Assembly: GCA_018136815.1 (NCBI GenBank)
Contig: CM030939.1
Coordinates: 496,001-560,000, forward strand
DNA from: Isochrysis galbana
Taxonomy: Eukaryota > Haptophyta > Isochrysidales > Isochrysidaceae
Length of the DNA: 64,000 bases
Direction: 5' to 3'
Below are positions 1-10,784 of this stretch, piece after piece. Positions within the stretch are counted from its first letter, which is position 1; every line of letters starts with the position of its first letter. The notes beneath the pieces are model-generated. The model was given only the letters and a program-made list of their open reading frames with translations, was not told the DNA's origin and made no database searches. Both the position numbers and the translations under genes were made by a program.

Positions 1-1938
1 ACGGTTTGCCTGCGGTGCAGGCACTGTCGTCGAACATACAGCATCGGCTTGGGCGCAGAAAGAGTAGTCCCTACTGGAATAGTAGGTGAAGCCGTTCAAG
101 TTGAAGGCTCAAATCGAGCGAAACGGCCTCGTAAAGTAAGCTTTTCCGGCGACGTGATGCGCGACGTGGCGGCGTGCTTGCTGTGCGGTCTCCTGCACGG
201 TGCCTACACACGCTTGTGCACAGCCCAAGGCCGTCTGCCCATGTCGTTTCCCACCTTCCAACGCCATGTAGCCACCGCCGCGGTAGCTTTGGATCGCGCG
301 GTAGGTGAGAGCATGAGGCTCGCGAAGCGCCTTGTCGTGGCATACGGCCATCTCATTAACAACGGCCTGCCAGTGATAGCATCTTTGGTCGTCACGAACG
401 ATTGGTTCTGGCAAAAGAGAGGACACCATGCACTCCACGGCACGGGCACAATCTGCGACTTTACATCGGGCGGTGTTCTTGAGCGGTTGCACCTCAGCAA
501 GAGTATGCCCAAGGGATGCGAGGAGGAGGAGTACGAAGATACCGCCAAATCCATGGACGCATATGGGTTTGAGGTGATGCTGCAGCGGCTTGTGCACTGG
601 CTTGACACTGACGTGCCGGTTCTTGTTGCAGATCTCGGTTTGCAAGTTCAGCCAAAGTTTGACAGTGTCGTTCTCGACGGAGACGCGAGCACTAATGCGT
701 TTGTCGAGAAGGTGAACGAGCGGGCACAGCAGTCCTCCGCTTCGCCCATTTGCGCAGGGGTGCGACCTCGGCCATGCGCAAATCATCTCGCGAAAAACGT
801 GGGCAAGAAGTTGGGGGAGCTTGGAGCTCAACTCCACCGTACGTGCAGCTGCCCCGTCCGGCGCACTCGAGCAGGCGTGCCGTACAAGACGGGAGAGCGC
901 GAGCATAGAGGCGTCCCTAACATGCAACACGCCCTCGTCAAGGTCTTGCAGGTTGGAGTTGGTGCTGCATTGCGAGGTGCAGCAGCGTGCGCGCGCGCCA
1001 ATGGCGGTAGCGTAGTGGACGCGGGTATTGCTGCAGTAGAGGAGTGCCTAATGCATGTGTTCAACATTCACATTGGCAAGGGTCCCTTGACCGGTGAGGA
1101 TCGCAGATGCAGGTTTCACGACATGCCCTACGAGTCTAGGCACTACATCACGTGCCCGGACCTGCAGGAAGCGTTGCTAGCATACGTAAGGAAAGCTATC
1201 TTCGATCACCGAGAGGCCATCTTCACTGCCAAGGGGGCTGTGACACAAAATAGCTCAGAGAGGGTCGGGAGTGTATGTCTTCTATATCGGGGGAAAGGGC
1301 AAAACATGGATGGCGTTCAATATGCCGCCTCGACGGACTGCGGACTGTTGCACGTCAACGGCACGGTGCTGCAAGTCCTGCGCATTGTCATGCGTGGGGC
1401 GGGGGTCGTCGACGCGGAGCTCGAAGCTTATGGGAGCTGGCAAGAACGTGTGTTCTACCACCTTGGGTTGAATGCATCCGTAGAGCAACGTGAACACTGG
1501 CAAGCAGATGCAGATCGACGAGCCCAACGTAGCCTTGCCCGGAGAGAGGACGAATACAAGAAGAGGAGAGCGGTGGCGCGACGGAAGCTCAAAGAGAAGC
1601 GCAACGGCGAACGAAAGGTGGCATCCAAGATGCACACATACAAGGCAGAAGCGGAAGTGGACGGTGATTGCCTTGGCATAGGTCTTGGTAAGGGAAAGGG
1701 GGTCGCTGAGAAAGGAGTTGCTGGCGCTTGTGCATGTTCGGTGGGAGCCAAGTGTGCGAACGCAGCGTGTCCTTGTGTTCGCGAGAAGGTACCCTGCACA
1801 CCTTCGTGTCACGGTGGTCGCCCGGCGTCAAAGTGCGGTCGTTGTAAAGTTGGCGATGTGGGTCCTCAGGACGTCGAGGACCAGTGCTCTGAGTGTGAAT
1901 CAAACGCTGCGTCAGTCAATAGTTGCATGCAAGAGTGA
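1..1938 (+). CDS. Mutator-like transposase with C-terminal CXC domain, 5' end outside the window
   Basis: The reading frame is open from base 1 to the TGA at 1936-1938, so the protein is 5'-partial. The first codons encode a Cys-rich stretch (CLRCRHCRRTY, residues 3-13), probably the end of an N-terminal zinc module. The core resembles the Mutator-like transposase family of animals and protists: a segment with WQKRGHHALHG, then LDGDAST (candidate catalytic Asp), then CANHLAKNVGKKL, and finally TQNSSE near the last catalytic region. The C-terminus has clustered cysteines (CACSVGAKCANAACPC, then CTPSC and CGRC) like tesmin/TSO1 CXC DNA-binding domains. No stop or frameshift is visible, so this copy could be active. 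No terminal inverted repeat was found downstream. The family assignment rests on motif spacing and is fairly secure; activity is inferred. Confidence 0.8.
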   Translation, partial: TVCLRCRHCRRTYSIGLGAERVVPTGIVGEAVQVEGSNRAKRPRKVSFSGDVMRDVAACLLCGLLHGAYTRLCTAQGRLPMSFPTFQRHVATAAVALDRAVGESMRLAKRLVVAYGHLINNGLPVIASLVVTNDWFWQKRGHHALHGTGTICDFTSGGVLERLHLSKSMPKGCEEEEYEDTAKSMDAYGFEVMLQRLVHWLDTDVPVLVADLGLQVQPKFDSVVLDGDASTNAFVEKVNERAQQSSASPICAGVRPRPCANHLAKNVGKKLGELGAQLHRTCSCPVRRTRAGVPYKTGEREHRGVPNMQHALVKVLQVGVGAALRGAAACARANGGSVVDAGIAAVEECLMHVFNIHIGKGPLTGEDRRCRFHDMPYESRHYITCPDLQEALLAYVRKAIFDHREAIFTAKGAVTQNSSERVGSVCLLYRGKGQNMDGVQYAASTDCGLLHVNGTVLQVLRIVMRGAGVVDAELEAYGSWQERVFYHLGLNASVEQREHWQADADRRAQRSLARREDEYKKRRAVARRKLKEKRNGERKVASKMHTYKAEAEVDGDCLGIGLGKGKGVAEKGVAGACACSVGAKCANAACPCVREKVPCTPSCHGGRPASKCGRCKVGDVGPQDVEDQCSECESNAASVNSCMQE

Positions 1939-2321
1939 TATGTTCCCCCACGTGTGACATTCCGAGCTGCAACGCGTGCTAAGGTAGCGATAGAGCGTAG
2001 AGTTGGGCACACCACCCACTTAATTCCGCGCAACCTGGCTTCCTCTCGGGCCGCTTTCCCGCTACGGCACAGGCCCGTGAGACACATAGACGACTTCTAA
2101 TACCTCAGAATTTCACATTTCGAGTGTGTACACACACCCATGAGCACCCTACAACAAAATAGTTAGGCGCTTAAGAAAATGTTATGTCTATGCACATCGC
2201 AGATCATTGCCGGCACAAAATCGAACATTTGAGGTATTAAAGTCGTTCGTACAGTCTCATTACAACTTGCTATGCGACCATTTCTACGTGCAGGCACAAG
2301 CACTAGGTGGAATTAAACTTC

Positions 2322-2855
2322 TTAGACGGCCTTCTCTGCCTTGCGCTTCTGCGTCAAATCGGACTCCTCCAGAAAGCCCACTTCAGACACCCCATACATG
2401 TCCTGAATCTGGGACTCCACACACGGGGGAAGCTTGCTTCGGTGGCCTTTCTCCGTGCGGACCAGCGCCCTCACGCATCCTGTGCGGGTGCACCACCGCT
2501 TCTCCCTGCCACCCTTCTTGTCGACAAACGCTTCTGCCGTATAAGGGTGGCCCTCCCAGGCCTCCCAAGTCTGCCCGTCTGCCTCCAGCAGCCTCCCGCG
2601 CAGCCAGTCGACCGTGCACATCATCGTCGCCCCTTCATCTGCCGCCGCCTTTGCTGCCTCGGCGGCCTCGTCGTCGTGTAGGTCGTGCACAGGGCACAGC
2701 AGCGCCGTGCTGGTGGCCTTCTTCCCGCGCTGCACGCAGATCACGTGCAGCGCGGACGGGGAAGCCCCGGGTACCGCTCCAGCCGCGCTACCACACCCAT
2801 CCACTCCCTGGGCCTCCACCCCCCACGGATCACCGAACTCCCATGCCCCATACAT
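2322..2855 (-). CDS. Unknown protein, 177 aa from the first ATG
   Basis: This is an open frame on the minus strand from ATG at 2855 to a stop at 2322. It also reads upstream to 2906 without an ATG, and CTGCAG just before the ATG could be a splice acceptor, so an upstream exon is possible. The product contains MYGAWEFGDPWG near the start, an Ala/Glu-rich helix, a Trp-rich middle (QTWEAWEGHPYT) and a basic C-terminal half with two close cysteines (CTRTGC). I do not recognise the family. Its start lies about 100 bases from the AlgH-like gene on the other strand, so the two would share a short divergent promoter. It is supported by length, balanced composition and its position next to a real gene, not by homology. 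Confidence 0.45.
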   Translation of the reverse strand: MYGAWEFGDPWGVEAQGVDGCGSAAGAVPGASPSALHVICVQRGKKATSTALLCPVHDLHDDEAAEAAKAAADEGATMMCTVDWLRGRLLEADGQTWEAWEGHPYTAEAFVDKKGGREKRWCTRTGCVRALVRTEKGHRSKLPPCVESQIQDMYGVSEVGFLEESDLTQKRKAEKAV

Positions 2856-2957
2856 GGAGCGAAGGCCTGCAGAGGCGGGCAGGTGAGCAGCCAGCGCGCC
2901 CGACACCCGCCGTCTCGCGCCAGAGTTAGAAAACCTTTAGAACCACCTTAAGGCACT

Positions 2958-4652
2958 ATGTTTTACGGGCGCCGAGTGTTTGCGGCGATGCTCACTCTGC
3001 TCGTCGTCGCGCTGCCGCGCTGGCAGCCGGCGGCACCGGCGTGGAAGCTGTGCAGACAGCCGGCGTCGCCGGCGTGGCGGCTGTGTACTTACGCACGCAT
3101 GCAACTCGCCGATGATGAGGACGAGGGTATCGCCGACTTCCGCGCGCAGCTGATGCGGCAGATGAGCGGTGAGTCTGGCGGTAGCGATCCGGAGCTGGGC
3201 AAGCACGAACAGCTGATGCGCTCGGTCGAGACGGCCAAGCTAGCCGAGGGCCCCGCCGCTGGTATTGTCTTACTGGCCGACCCCACCAAGTTCTGCTCGC
3301 GCAACCCCTTCGCGCGCCCACTCAAGGGCCTCGAACGCTTCGGCCTCGACGGACCCATTTTGATGGGCGAGGTGCCGCCAGACCTCGTTGCTCAGATGCT
3401 GCCTGTTGTCTTGGTCCTTGAGTACGGCGACGAGGGTTCCTTCGGCGTGTTGCTTGAACGACGTACCGGTGAGGCAGCTGCCTGACCGGATGGTGCCGAG
3501 GCGGTGCGAGACGCGTAGATTGTGCGCTGTATGGTACAGCTTCCCTTGGCCGGTGTATTGCGCGCTAGGAGCAGGATCTTAGCTTTGGATCTCTTCTGCA
3601 TGATTGCTGCTTCCTGCCTCTCCGACCGTAGGCGCTCTTATGGGTGACATCGATATCGAGACGTATGGCTGTGTAGCGATTGCTCCACTCTGGCTCGGCG
3701 GGCTTGCACGTCGGAACACCCTATCTGTCCTACATTCTTGCGAAGGGATCAAAGGAGCCAAAAAGGTGTGCTTCTCGGTTGAGTGCTAACCATGCAGCCC
3801 GACTCGTGTATGGTGTGCTGTGTGCTCGATCGGTACCGCATCTGTGCGTCCCCGCCAGCTGCAGCCGATGAAACAGCGCTCGTGCGGCCGCCTGTTCCGC
3901 TCGTGTAGCTTTGAGGAAGTCGTAGCTAGAGTATGCTCATTGTAGCCTCTGCCTAGCACTTCCGTTCTTCGGTATCGAATGAGAAGCCTTTCGCCGTTCG
4001 ATATTGCCAGTAGCCCTTGTGACACTGCCCTAACGTCATGCAGATCCGCGAGGGCATCTTCTCGGGAGGGTGGGATGCAGCACGGCGGAAAGTAGCAGAC
4101 TCCAGCCTCGCAGCATCCCGCTTCAAGTTCTACCTTGGTGGGATTGCCTGGAGTCCAGGCCAGCTCGAGGAGGAGATGAAGTCGGGGGCATGGATCCCGG
4201 TGAGTTTGCCGCGCGCGCACTGTTCCTTGCCTCCTTTCTTTCTACTCATTATGACACACACGGAGCGCACTGGCCACCCTGTGGGTTGTAACTTAGCAAC
4301 AAGGAACATCGCGAGTCCCATGGCCATAGGCTTGCAATCCTTGTGTTGAAGCGTCTTGCATCAACAGCAATAATGAGCCAGTCCTCATAGTGTCAACCCA
4401 GCCACGTGCACCCGATCGCACAAGTTCAAGACACACATTTGGACTTGTTGACCTTTACACCTTCAAGGCAATACCTTCACACCCTTCCCATGCCACGGTA
4501 CTAATACGTAGATTGATGCCTCTCCCGAAGCACTGCTCAAAGAGCGCATCGATGGCTCCGGATCGCGACGTGCTAAGCCAGTGTGGACTGAGATGTTGCA
4601 GACCCTTGGAGAGCCGGGCGTCGCAGCATACAAGATTGTTTATGGAGACTGA
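2958..4652 (+). CDS. AlgH/YqgE (UPF0301) family protein, probably plastid-targeted, 4 exons
   Basis: Four exons join cleanly with GT-AG introns: 2958-3468, 3632-3765, 4044-4199 and 4512-4652 (introns 163, 278 and 312 bp), giving 313 aa. Family landmarks run in order: GIVLLADPTKFCSRNPFARP, PPDLVAQMLPVVLVLEYGDE, LLERRTG joined to ALMGDIDIETYGCVAIAPLW, KFYLGGIAWSPGQLEEEMKS and the terminal YKIVYGD. The first 50 residues have a hydrophobic core (VFAAMLTLLVVAL) followed by a basic, Ser/Ala/Pro-rich region, which looks like a bipartite signal plus transit peptide. This points to a plastid behind more than two membranes. The biochemical role of the family is poorly defined; bacterial AlgH is linked to transcriptional control, but that cannot be transferred here. 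Splice sites were chosen by frame and family continuity and are well supported. Confidence 0.88.
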
Positions 4653-5293
4653 TAGCGAGGCCACAGCTACAGTGCCAGCACTGCCCAAACTATTCTAAAC
4701 CTCCATAGTCTTGAGTTGCTGACACGAGCCCAAGCGAAAAGCACAACACGGCGGCGAATTGACATGAAATTTTGATGCATTTTGTTGTGGGGAGATCGGT
4801 CAAATTTCCTGTTGTTCTTCTGTGTTGTTTTCGCTCTCAAGCGTCGCGTGTCACCTGCGCGCGCCATGGCCCCCCTCTGGGAACACCTGCAAGTCCCCCC
4901 AGCTGGGCAGGTCAAGGGAGCAGTGAAAAAAAACTTCTGCTGAAGATCCCGGGCTACACAGCCATATCAACCTACCACACACACACACACACAAAAAACA
5001 TCTGAAGATTCTGGGCTACACACCTACCACTGACGGGATCTCCCTTTACTACCAACATCGCCCTTAACTTCCCTTTCTCCACCTCTTTCCCTGCCCCCCT
5101 TCATTCCTTTTTCTTTGGTTTCCGGGGTCCGGCCTCGGTGCGCTACCTGAGGCCTGGTTCGGAGTGTGGGGGCCGGGCAGGCCTTTTGAGTCGTCGCTTT
5201 TGATATGCCTGTCCGCCCGGACTCGCGTTGCTCCCTCTGATTGTGCGGGGTCGTGGTGTCTCTATTGGTCCTCTTTGGCTTTTCTTCGCCGGC
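4653..5293. other. Intergenic, no gene seen
   Basis: The interval holds a short CA tract near 4977-4993, an A-run near 4925 and pyrimidine-rich sequence at 5040-5120. The latter resembles the CT-rich blocks at 13.9, 15.6 and 39.5 kb that sit beside retroelement fragments, so it is probably the untranslated end of the LINE-like element that follows on the minus strand. Confidence 0.4.
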
Positions 5294-6300
5294 TTATTCG
5301 CCGGTGTTTGTTTGCTCCTTGGGTTCCTCGACAGCGTGTGCTATTCTCAGCTTGGTGGCTAGTTCCACTAGTTCCACGCTGGGTTTGAGCCCACCTTTGT
5401 CGTCCACATCGAAAACGGGTCTCAGGTCGTTTAGGTCTATCCTCTTTTTAGGTTGCCTACCCATTTCCGCCTGGGCGGTTCTAGCCGAGTCTGTTTCTCG
5501 TGCGAAGAGTAGTGCCTTGCTCAGTATAGTGAGACGTTCCATCGTCCTCACTAGTACTGATTCTTCTGTGAATGCCACTCCGTCGTAGTGGATTCTATAG
5601 AAGTCCGCGATAATGTATCTCCATGCTACTAGGTATAGTATGTATATTACTTTCGGGGCGTCCCCCTTTGGAAATATATCGACAACGATTTCGCTCCTAT
5701 TTCTTTCCGCCTTAGGTGTGAAACGGGCAATTTTATTCAGCACTTCTAAGACATTGGTTATCCCCTGGCATTCGCCCAGGTGCGTTGAGGACTCGTCCGC
5801 CGCTCCACATATGCGGCATGTGTTGTCTCTACCGGGAAATCGGTTGTATGTGCCCACTCGTCTGTGTGTGATGTGTTTGAAGTGTAGGTGTATGTCGCGT
5901 GTTGTCACCACCTGGGAAGTGTAAAGCTTGGCTAGGTGTGCCCATGTGCCCTCGGGTATTTGGAGTTTTTCCTCCCATTTGGTCGGTCCTGCTCCTGCTA
6001 GGCGTTTGCGTTTGCGTCCCGTTTGTTGGAGAGCCTTGGTTAGGTGCTCCACTCCGGTGGCGTCTAACGGCGTTTTTCCGTCCAGTGTGTACTCGTTCGC
6101 CAGCGGGTATTCGAGTCTCTTGTTGGATTTGAAACCTTCCCCCCATTTTGCCGGCGGAGATGCGTCTAGGTTTGTGGGGATGTTTATCGTCCTCTCCCCT
6201 ATTATCGGCGTGCCTAGGTATGAAAGCTCAACTTCGTACCATGTGTCCTTGATCTTCGCGTAGTAGTCACCGTCCTGCGTTATGTGTATTTCGGGGGCCG
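5294..6300 (-). mobile_element. LINE-type (non-LTR) retrotransposon C-terminal region with CCHC-like zinc motif
   Basis: An uninterrupted minus-strand frame encodes a region resembling the C-terminus of LINE reverse-transcriptase proteins. It has a YLGTPI segment, then HLHFKHITHRRVGTYNRF, a zinc motif CRICGAADESSTHLGEC (C-x2-C-x7-H-x3-C) and a helical tail with WRYIIADFYRIHYDGVAF. The stop is at 5294. The same order recurs at 14.1-15.4, 16.7-17.2, 32.1-32.5 and 54.5-55.4 kb, so it is a multicopy family. The frame stays open up to 6718, but beyond about 6300 its arginine-rich translation is probably an artefact of GC-rich DNA. The catalytic RT domain is absent, so this is a 5'-truncated copy. 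LINE assignment is by motif; an unrelated host family with the same zinc pattern is less likely given the copy number. Confidence 0.65.
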
Positions 6301-6663
6301 TTTCTTCCGGGTTGGCTTCTTCGCCGGCCTCCCGCCAGGGCGGCGTTTTCTCTCTCTCCGGCGGGCGGCGGCGGTGCGTGGCGTGCCAAGGCGCACCTCG
6401 CGCTGCTGAAACTGAGCGAGCGCACGCGCGGCGGCCGTCTCCGCCTCGGCGAGGGCCTCGCTCCGCTCGCGCCTCGCGGATGCGCAGACGGAGCGCAGGC
6501 GCCCCGCACAGACCGAAGCGAGCGTGTCCAGGTCGCGCCGGGGGCTGGCGGCTGGCTCGCGCTCGGCGGCGACGAGCGCCACCATGCGCTCGAGGCTGGT
6601 GCGGAGGCGCCCGGTGGCCTCGGCGGAGAGCCCGACCGCGGTGGCCACGTCGAAGATGCGCAC
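6280..6663 (-). CDS. Helical/coiled-coil ORF of unknown origin
   Basis: This frame overlaps the start of the LINE-like ORF. It encodes a coherent Ala/Glu/Arg-rich helical protein, for example VATAVGLSAEATGRLRTSLE followed by a basic Lys/Arg tail, and reads open upstream to about 6700. It could be a fragment of a retroelement ORF1/gag-like protein or of a host gene. No homologous copy was spotted in the window. Part of the upstream DNA is LTR-derived. Confidence 0.25.
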   Translation of the reverse strand: MRIFDVATAVGLSAEATGRLRTSLERMVALVAAEREPAASPRRDLDTLASVCAGRLRSVCASARRERSEALAEAETAAARALAQFQQREVRLGTPRTAAARRRERKRRPGGRPAKKPTRKKRPPKYT

Positions 6664-6754
6664 GTCTCCGAAGTCGTCTCCTCCGCCGCGCCTGCCGCCG
6701 GCTTGCTTCCCTCCTCATTGTCCTCGGACCTAATGGGTCTGCCCAATTCGTGCC
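6640..6754 (+). repeat. Ty3/gypsy LTR 3'-end fragment
   Basis: Read on the minus strand, this interval aligns with the low-coordinate end of the LTRs at 24393 and 30831. The shared features are an ACGAATTGGG end, a GGCAATGAGGA-like box, then GCCGGCGGCAGGCGCGGCGG. Similarity fades beyond about 6640. The LTR terminus abuts hairpin boundary 6757-6800. Confidence 0.6.
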
Positions 6755-6756
6755 AG

Positions 6757-6800
6757 AGGGGGGCGCGAGGCCCCCATTGATCCCTACTTATCAAAGTAGG
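6757..6800 (-). repeat. Hairpin boundary, CCTACTT subtype
   Basis: A GC-rich inverted repeat (GGGGG CGCGAGG CCCCC, 6758-6775) is followed by a short box and an AT-rich hairpin CCTACTT-ATCA-AAGTAGG-like (6783-6800). Same architecture as 12385-12427 and 60565-60600. Confidence 0.6.
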
Positions 6801-7296
6801 TTGAAGGCTAGTGACTAGTGAAAGTAGAAAGTAGCGACGGCCGTAGTATTATTACATTATGCTATTTTTTCATTTTGCCGTAGATCGATTAGGATTAGGA
6901 GTTTCGAAAAGGCGGTACGTCGGCGGTGTTCGCGCACGCTTTGAATGGCTACGCGCTCTTGGCGCCACGGCGGCGAGAAGACGTCTCGCGGCGACGGAGT
7001 AGCCCCTAGCCCCCTCCTCGATTATCGATACCCGCTCGAGCTTCGACAACGTGACGACTTTTGATAGCTCAAATCAGTCTCTCCCACTTTTGACGGAACA
7101 CAAATTTTCTTTCGTGCCCCATCCCTCCTCCAGCCGCAGTACGGCCTACGCTCACCCTTAGCCGTGGCCCCGGTGGCCTCCCTCACTTCCTTGGCTGATA
7201 TTCTTACTTGAGGGCCTGTGCTAGACCCCACCGCAACAGCACGCCGTCACTCCACACCCTTTCCCACACCTTGTCACATAGAGTGACCACAATTCC
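6801..7296. other. Intergenic with weak repeat similarity
   Basis: Around 7055-7095 the phrase TTTGATAGCTCAAAT...TTTTGACGGAACA resembles the interspersed repeat at 12175-12215 and 35648-35690. Nothing else is recognised here. The 3' end of the GRWD1-like gene follows on the minus strand. Confidence 0.35.
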
Positions 7297-10258
7297 TCAT
7301 GCCCCATCTCCCACATTGGCTGGCTTGAAAACGTGGAATGAGTCGCCGGCCGTCGAGGCGAGAACCCCTGGGATCTGCTTGTGCCAATGGACCTCCTTCA
7401 TGTCTTGTTGGCCCTGGGTCGGAAGGGAAGACTAAGGCGTGTTCCGATGCATGAAGGAGGCCTTCGTTAACGCTAAACAAATTGTGCGTGTGAAGCAGAG
7501 CTCATAGGGGAATGCGCGCAACGTCCTCAGCCTTTTGGGGTATATGAGTGATCTTCACACCTGGTGCACAAAATAAAGTTGTGGAGGGATATCCTGTAGA
7601 TCTTCTCGACCTTTCACGGCGTGCTCCGCCTCTAAGTTACGGATGCGGGACGTGTCGGGTGGACGAGTGAGAACACAAGTGTAGGTAAGGCAGATAGGCG
7701 ACGGTGATCGCTTGGGCTTCATCACCGGGATCATCCTCAAGGGCAAAATCCCATAGAGTCAGCTGATTGTCGGCGCCCGAGACAGCAAGAGTCGATGACT
7801 CGTGCGGTGACCACTCGATGGAAGTGATGGCGCCACGATGCCACTTGAAGAGAGCCACAGGCTCCGCATTTCTTGTCGAGGAGAATGGGGCCGGGCTAAA
7901 GTGAGAATGGAGCGAAATGGGCAAGGCTGCCGTTTTGGGAGCTAGTGGTGCTTGGGGTGGGAGGGGGAGGTTGGGTCGTGACGGCGAGGGATGCCGACTG
8001 ATCACACAGCCACACATAGAGCCCGCGGAGCTCTTTGATGCGGGCTACTCTTTCTCGGCGATAAGATATATGCTGGAGCGATAGGACAGAGATGCATCCC
8101 AGGGTGCCGCACTACCGGATGGATCGAAGATCCCAGACTCGGAAAGAGCCATCATCAGCACCAGACACAACGAGGTAGTTGACCAGATAATTCCAGGAAA
8201 TGACATTGACGTCCACGCCGTGTTCCTCCTTCACCTGCAGGCGGGCGCCGACCGTACCAATGAAATGCAGTGGGTAAGGTGGAATGGGCATCGGGAAGTG
8301 TTGAAATGCAGTGGGTAAAGTGGAATGCCGATTGCGGGCACCGGGAAGTGTAGCGAACAAAAGATCCCAATGAGCTTTGGCTAAGGTTAAGGTCACGACG
8401 GGGCCACTTCCTTGCGCGTGAAGAGCTGCAGCGGGTGCTTCCATACGGGGCCACTTATGCGGACCGACGAACGCACCGTGATCGCGGCTGCACTCCTCTT
8501 TCTCACATCCCAGACTCGAACTGTCGAATCACAGCCGCAGCTCATCAGCACGCCAGCCTCGACAGGGGACCAACAAACGTCCTCAACAGATCCCTCGTGA
8601 CCCACTAATGCCTCAGCGTCGAGAGTCCAACCCCCCGCAGCGGAACCGCGCATTGCTTGGACCTAAACGCGAGAGAAAGCGCGGGAACGCCGGGGCGTCA
8701 GTGCGGCGGTAGCACGTGCGTGGTGGCGTTCTCTGGCCATCGAGGTGGAATTGGTGCCACGCCATTCCAATCCTTGCCGAAGCTGCACGTGCAGCGCGAC
8801 TTGGTGCCCTCTCCCAAGCACATCTCAACAGCCCGATGGATAGCTCGTACCTTGCCACTGCAATCGGCTGAAGCCAATAGCCCAGGTACCACGTTTGACC
8901 AATCAAGGCCGAAGCCCTCCTCGGTATGACAGGTCAAGGTGTGCAAGGGCTCGCCGCGGCCTGATGCACCACCTGAGCCTTTCCCAGGCGCTTGGAGCGT
9001 CGACAGCTGGTGCGAGAGGTCCCACAGCCGCACGTTCGAGTCGTCCGACCACGTTGCGCAAATGTGCGTCGCCTATTGCATGAGGAAGGCGAAGGGACAC
9101 CGCACGTCGAGTCGGAGGCAAGCCTACCATGCAACTCAAGCCTTCTGTGATAGCAAGACCGACTTGAGTGCATATGGAAGGAACGATCAAGGCGAATGGC
9201 TGCCCCGTCGGGGTGAGCTCTGCAAGCGTCGTAGTCCTGAAAGAGGATGGCAACACACCTGAGGCATAAGCTTCAGCCTATTTATGGTCCCGGGGTGTGC
9301 AATCGACTGGCTCTCCAGGAGTGGATCATCTTCCGTGTCATCCTCATCCTATTGAAGGGGGGGACGATTTTCAAAAAAGGATTGAGGCTGTGAGACCGCA
9401 GTGTGGCAGTTGGTCTGGCTGAAAGCCGCGCTTCGCGGCGAATACAGATGAGGGATCGGCAAGGTAAGGCCAGTAATGCATCGATGGAAGAGGCGTTCTT
9501 GCTCCCTGCCGATCTGCCTGGACTCACTTCCGACTCAGGATCTGACTCATCATCATGCTTCGTCTTGCACATGTGACTAAACTTGAGGCACAGTATGCGG
9601 TTGGCGTAAGGCCGATCGGCCTGGGTCCCGGCCACAAAATATGCTGTGTGGGGGAAAGCCGTACGAGCGTCGCCCAGCGAGTCCCTGGCGATCCCAAACG
9701 TGAGGCATGGCCACTCTAGATGCGCCCGATGGAGCATATCATATGCGGTTGAATCGACCTGCACGGGGTCCGGCGCGAGGCTCGCAGCAGGCGTCAGCGC
9801 TCGCATACGCGTACAGCGTGGCCCAGGGGCGCCTCTGCAGTGGGGCAGGTGCTCAAGGTAATCGGTGCTCATCAGAAGTATTGTATGGTTATCAAACTCT
9901 CCGCTCATGATTGTCCTCCCTTTGGCTGTGTGCACGCTAGTCCGCGATCTCTCGCCGGGCGCTCCACGCTCACCTGCAGTTCCTCCCCGTCGTTAAGCTC
10001 GTCCCCTGCGCGAAATAATCGCCCGCCTAGGCGTGGATTTACACCGTCGTCAGCGAACGAAGCCTCAAGACCGCCTTCTCCCTCCTCGCCTTCCTCTCCC
10101 TCCACAAATTCCTCCTGCTCGAACTCGTCCTCGAACTCGTCCTCGAACTCTAGTTCGTCGACGGAAGCCTCGCTGCCCCTGACCATCACCTCCCGAGAGT
10201 TGGCGTGAGCCACGTCCTCCGCACGACGCTTGTTGTTGTTGATGCTCGGAGGTGACAT
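7297..10258 (-). CDS. GRWD1/RRB1-like WD40 ribosome-assembly protein, 9 exons
   Basis: Minus-strand exons 10258-9974, 9758-9528, 9348-9259, 9072-8851, 8662-8477, 8234-8116, 7871-7726, 7631-7561 and 7413-7297 join in frame with GT-AG introns to 488 aa. The N-terminus has a basic KRRAED stretch and a long acidic Glu/Asp tract. Next come [40 protein letters not shown] and WD repeats including [53 protein letters not shown] and [20 protein letters not shown]. The end is [22 protein letters not shown]. This order is that of eukaryotic GRWD1 and yeast Rrb1, a nuclear/nucleolar chaperone-like factor for ribosomal protein uL3 and 60S assembly. The frame also opens to 10288, so the start is uncertain by ten residues. 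Confidence 0.92.
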
Positions 10259-10585
10259 GAACCCCACGCGCCACGCCTCCTCGTCCACGTCGCTCGCTGC
10301 CTGCCCCTTCGCCCCTCTCGAGCTTTTCAGGGGTGGGTGTGGATGGGGTCCACCATCCTTTTTAACACTTAGTTCCCAGCCCTTTCTTTTATAACCTTAG
10401 AAGCCCGTCGCAGGCTAGGAAAAATTCTAATACTAGGATTCTAATGTTTCAGTGTTCGATGACCAGTGGGCTTTAGTTTGCGCTAGTGAACGGCGACGGA
10501 GCAGCGAGGGGGCGCACGAGTCCGGAGATAAGAAGAGGGGGGGCTCGGCTAGTTCACTCACAAACGAGCTACGTACGTACCCGAC

Positions 10586-10784
10586 TGTCGCATCCGCGAT
10601 CGACCTCTTTTTGTTTTATATGTTCCCTCCTTGCAGGCTAGCCACGAGTCACCGTCGTAGGGTCCTACATTCGCCCATTCGCCCTTGTTGCCCTCGCCTC
10701 CTTTGTCGCCTCCTTTGTCGCCTGCTTGCCCCTCACCTGGCTTACCTCCTTGCGTGCTCCTCGCGTTTTTAGGCTAAGTCGCGC
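10586..10784 (+). repeat. LTR fragment, second Ty3/gypsy LTR subfamily
   Basis: The fragment begins TGTCGCATCCGCGATCGACC and matches the reverse complement of 46625-46840, including a tract with repeated GTCGCCTCCTTT. The similarity stops at 10784, exactly where a cytochrome b561-like coding fragment begins on the minus strand. The terminus resembles the TGTCGCATTCGCGA start of the main LTR family. Confidence 0.7.

Noticed and set aside
2207-2929. 240-residue plus-strand ORF
   Set aside because: It is antisense to the more protein-like minus-strand frame 2322-2855 and is Pro/Arg-rich, as GC-rich shadows are.
8716-8730. 15-nt micro-exon in the GRWD1-like gene with AG and GT borders
   Set aside because: Joining 8851 directly to 8662 gives a spacing to the conserved Trp closer to that of family members; the micro-exon is not needed.
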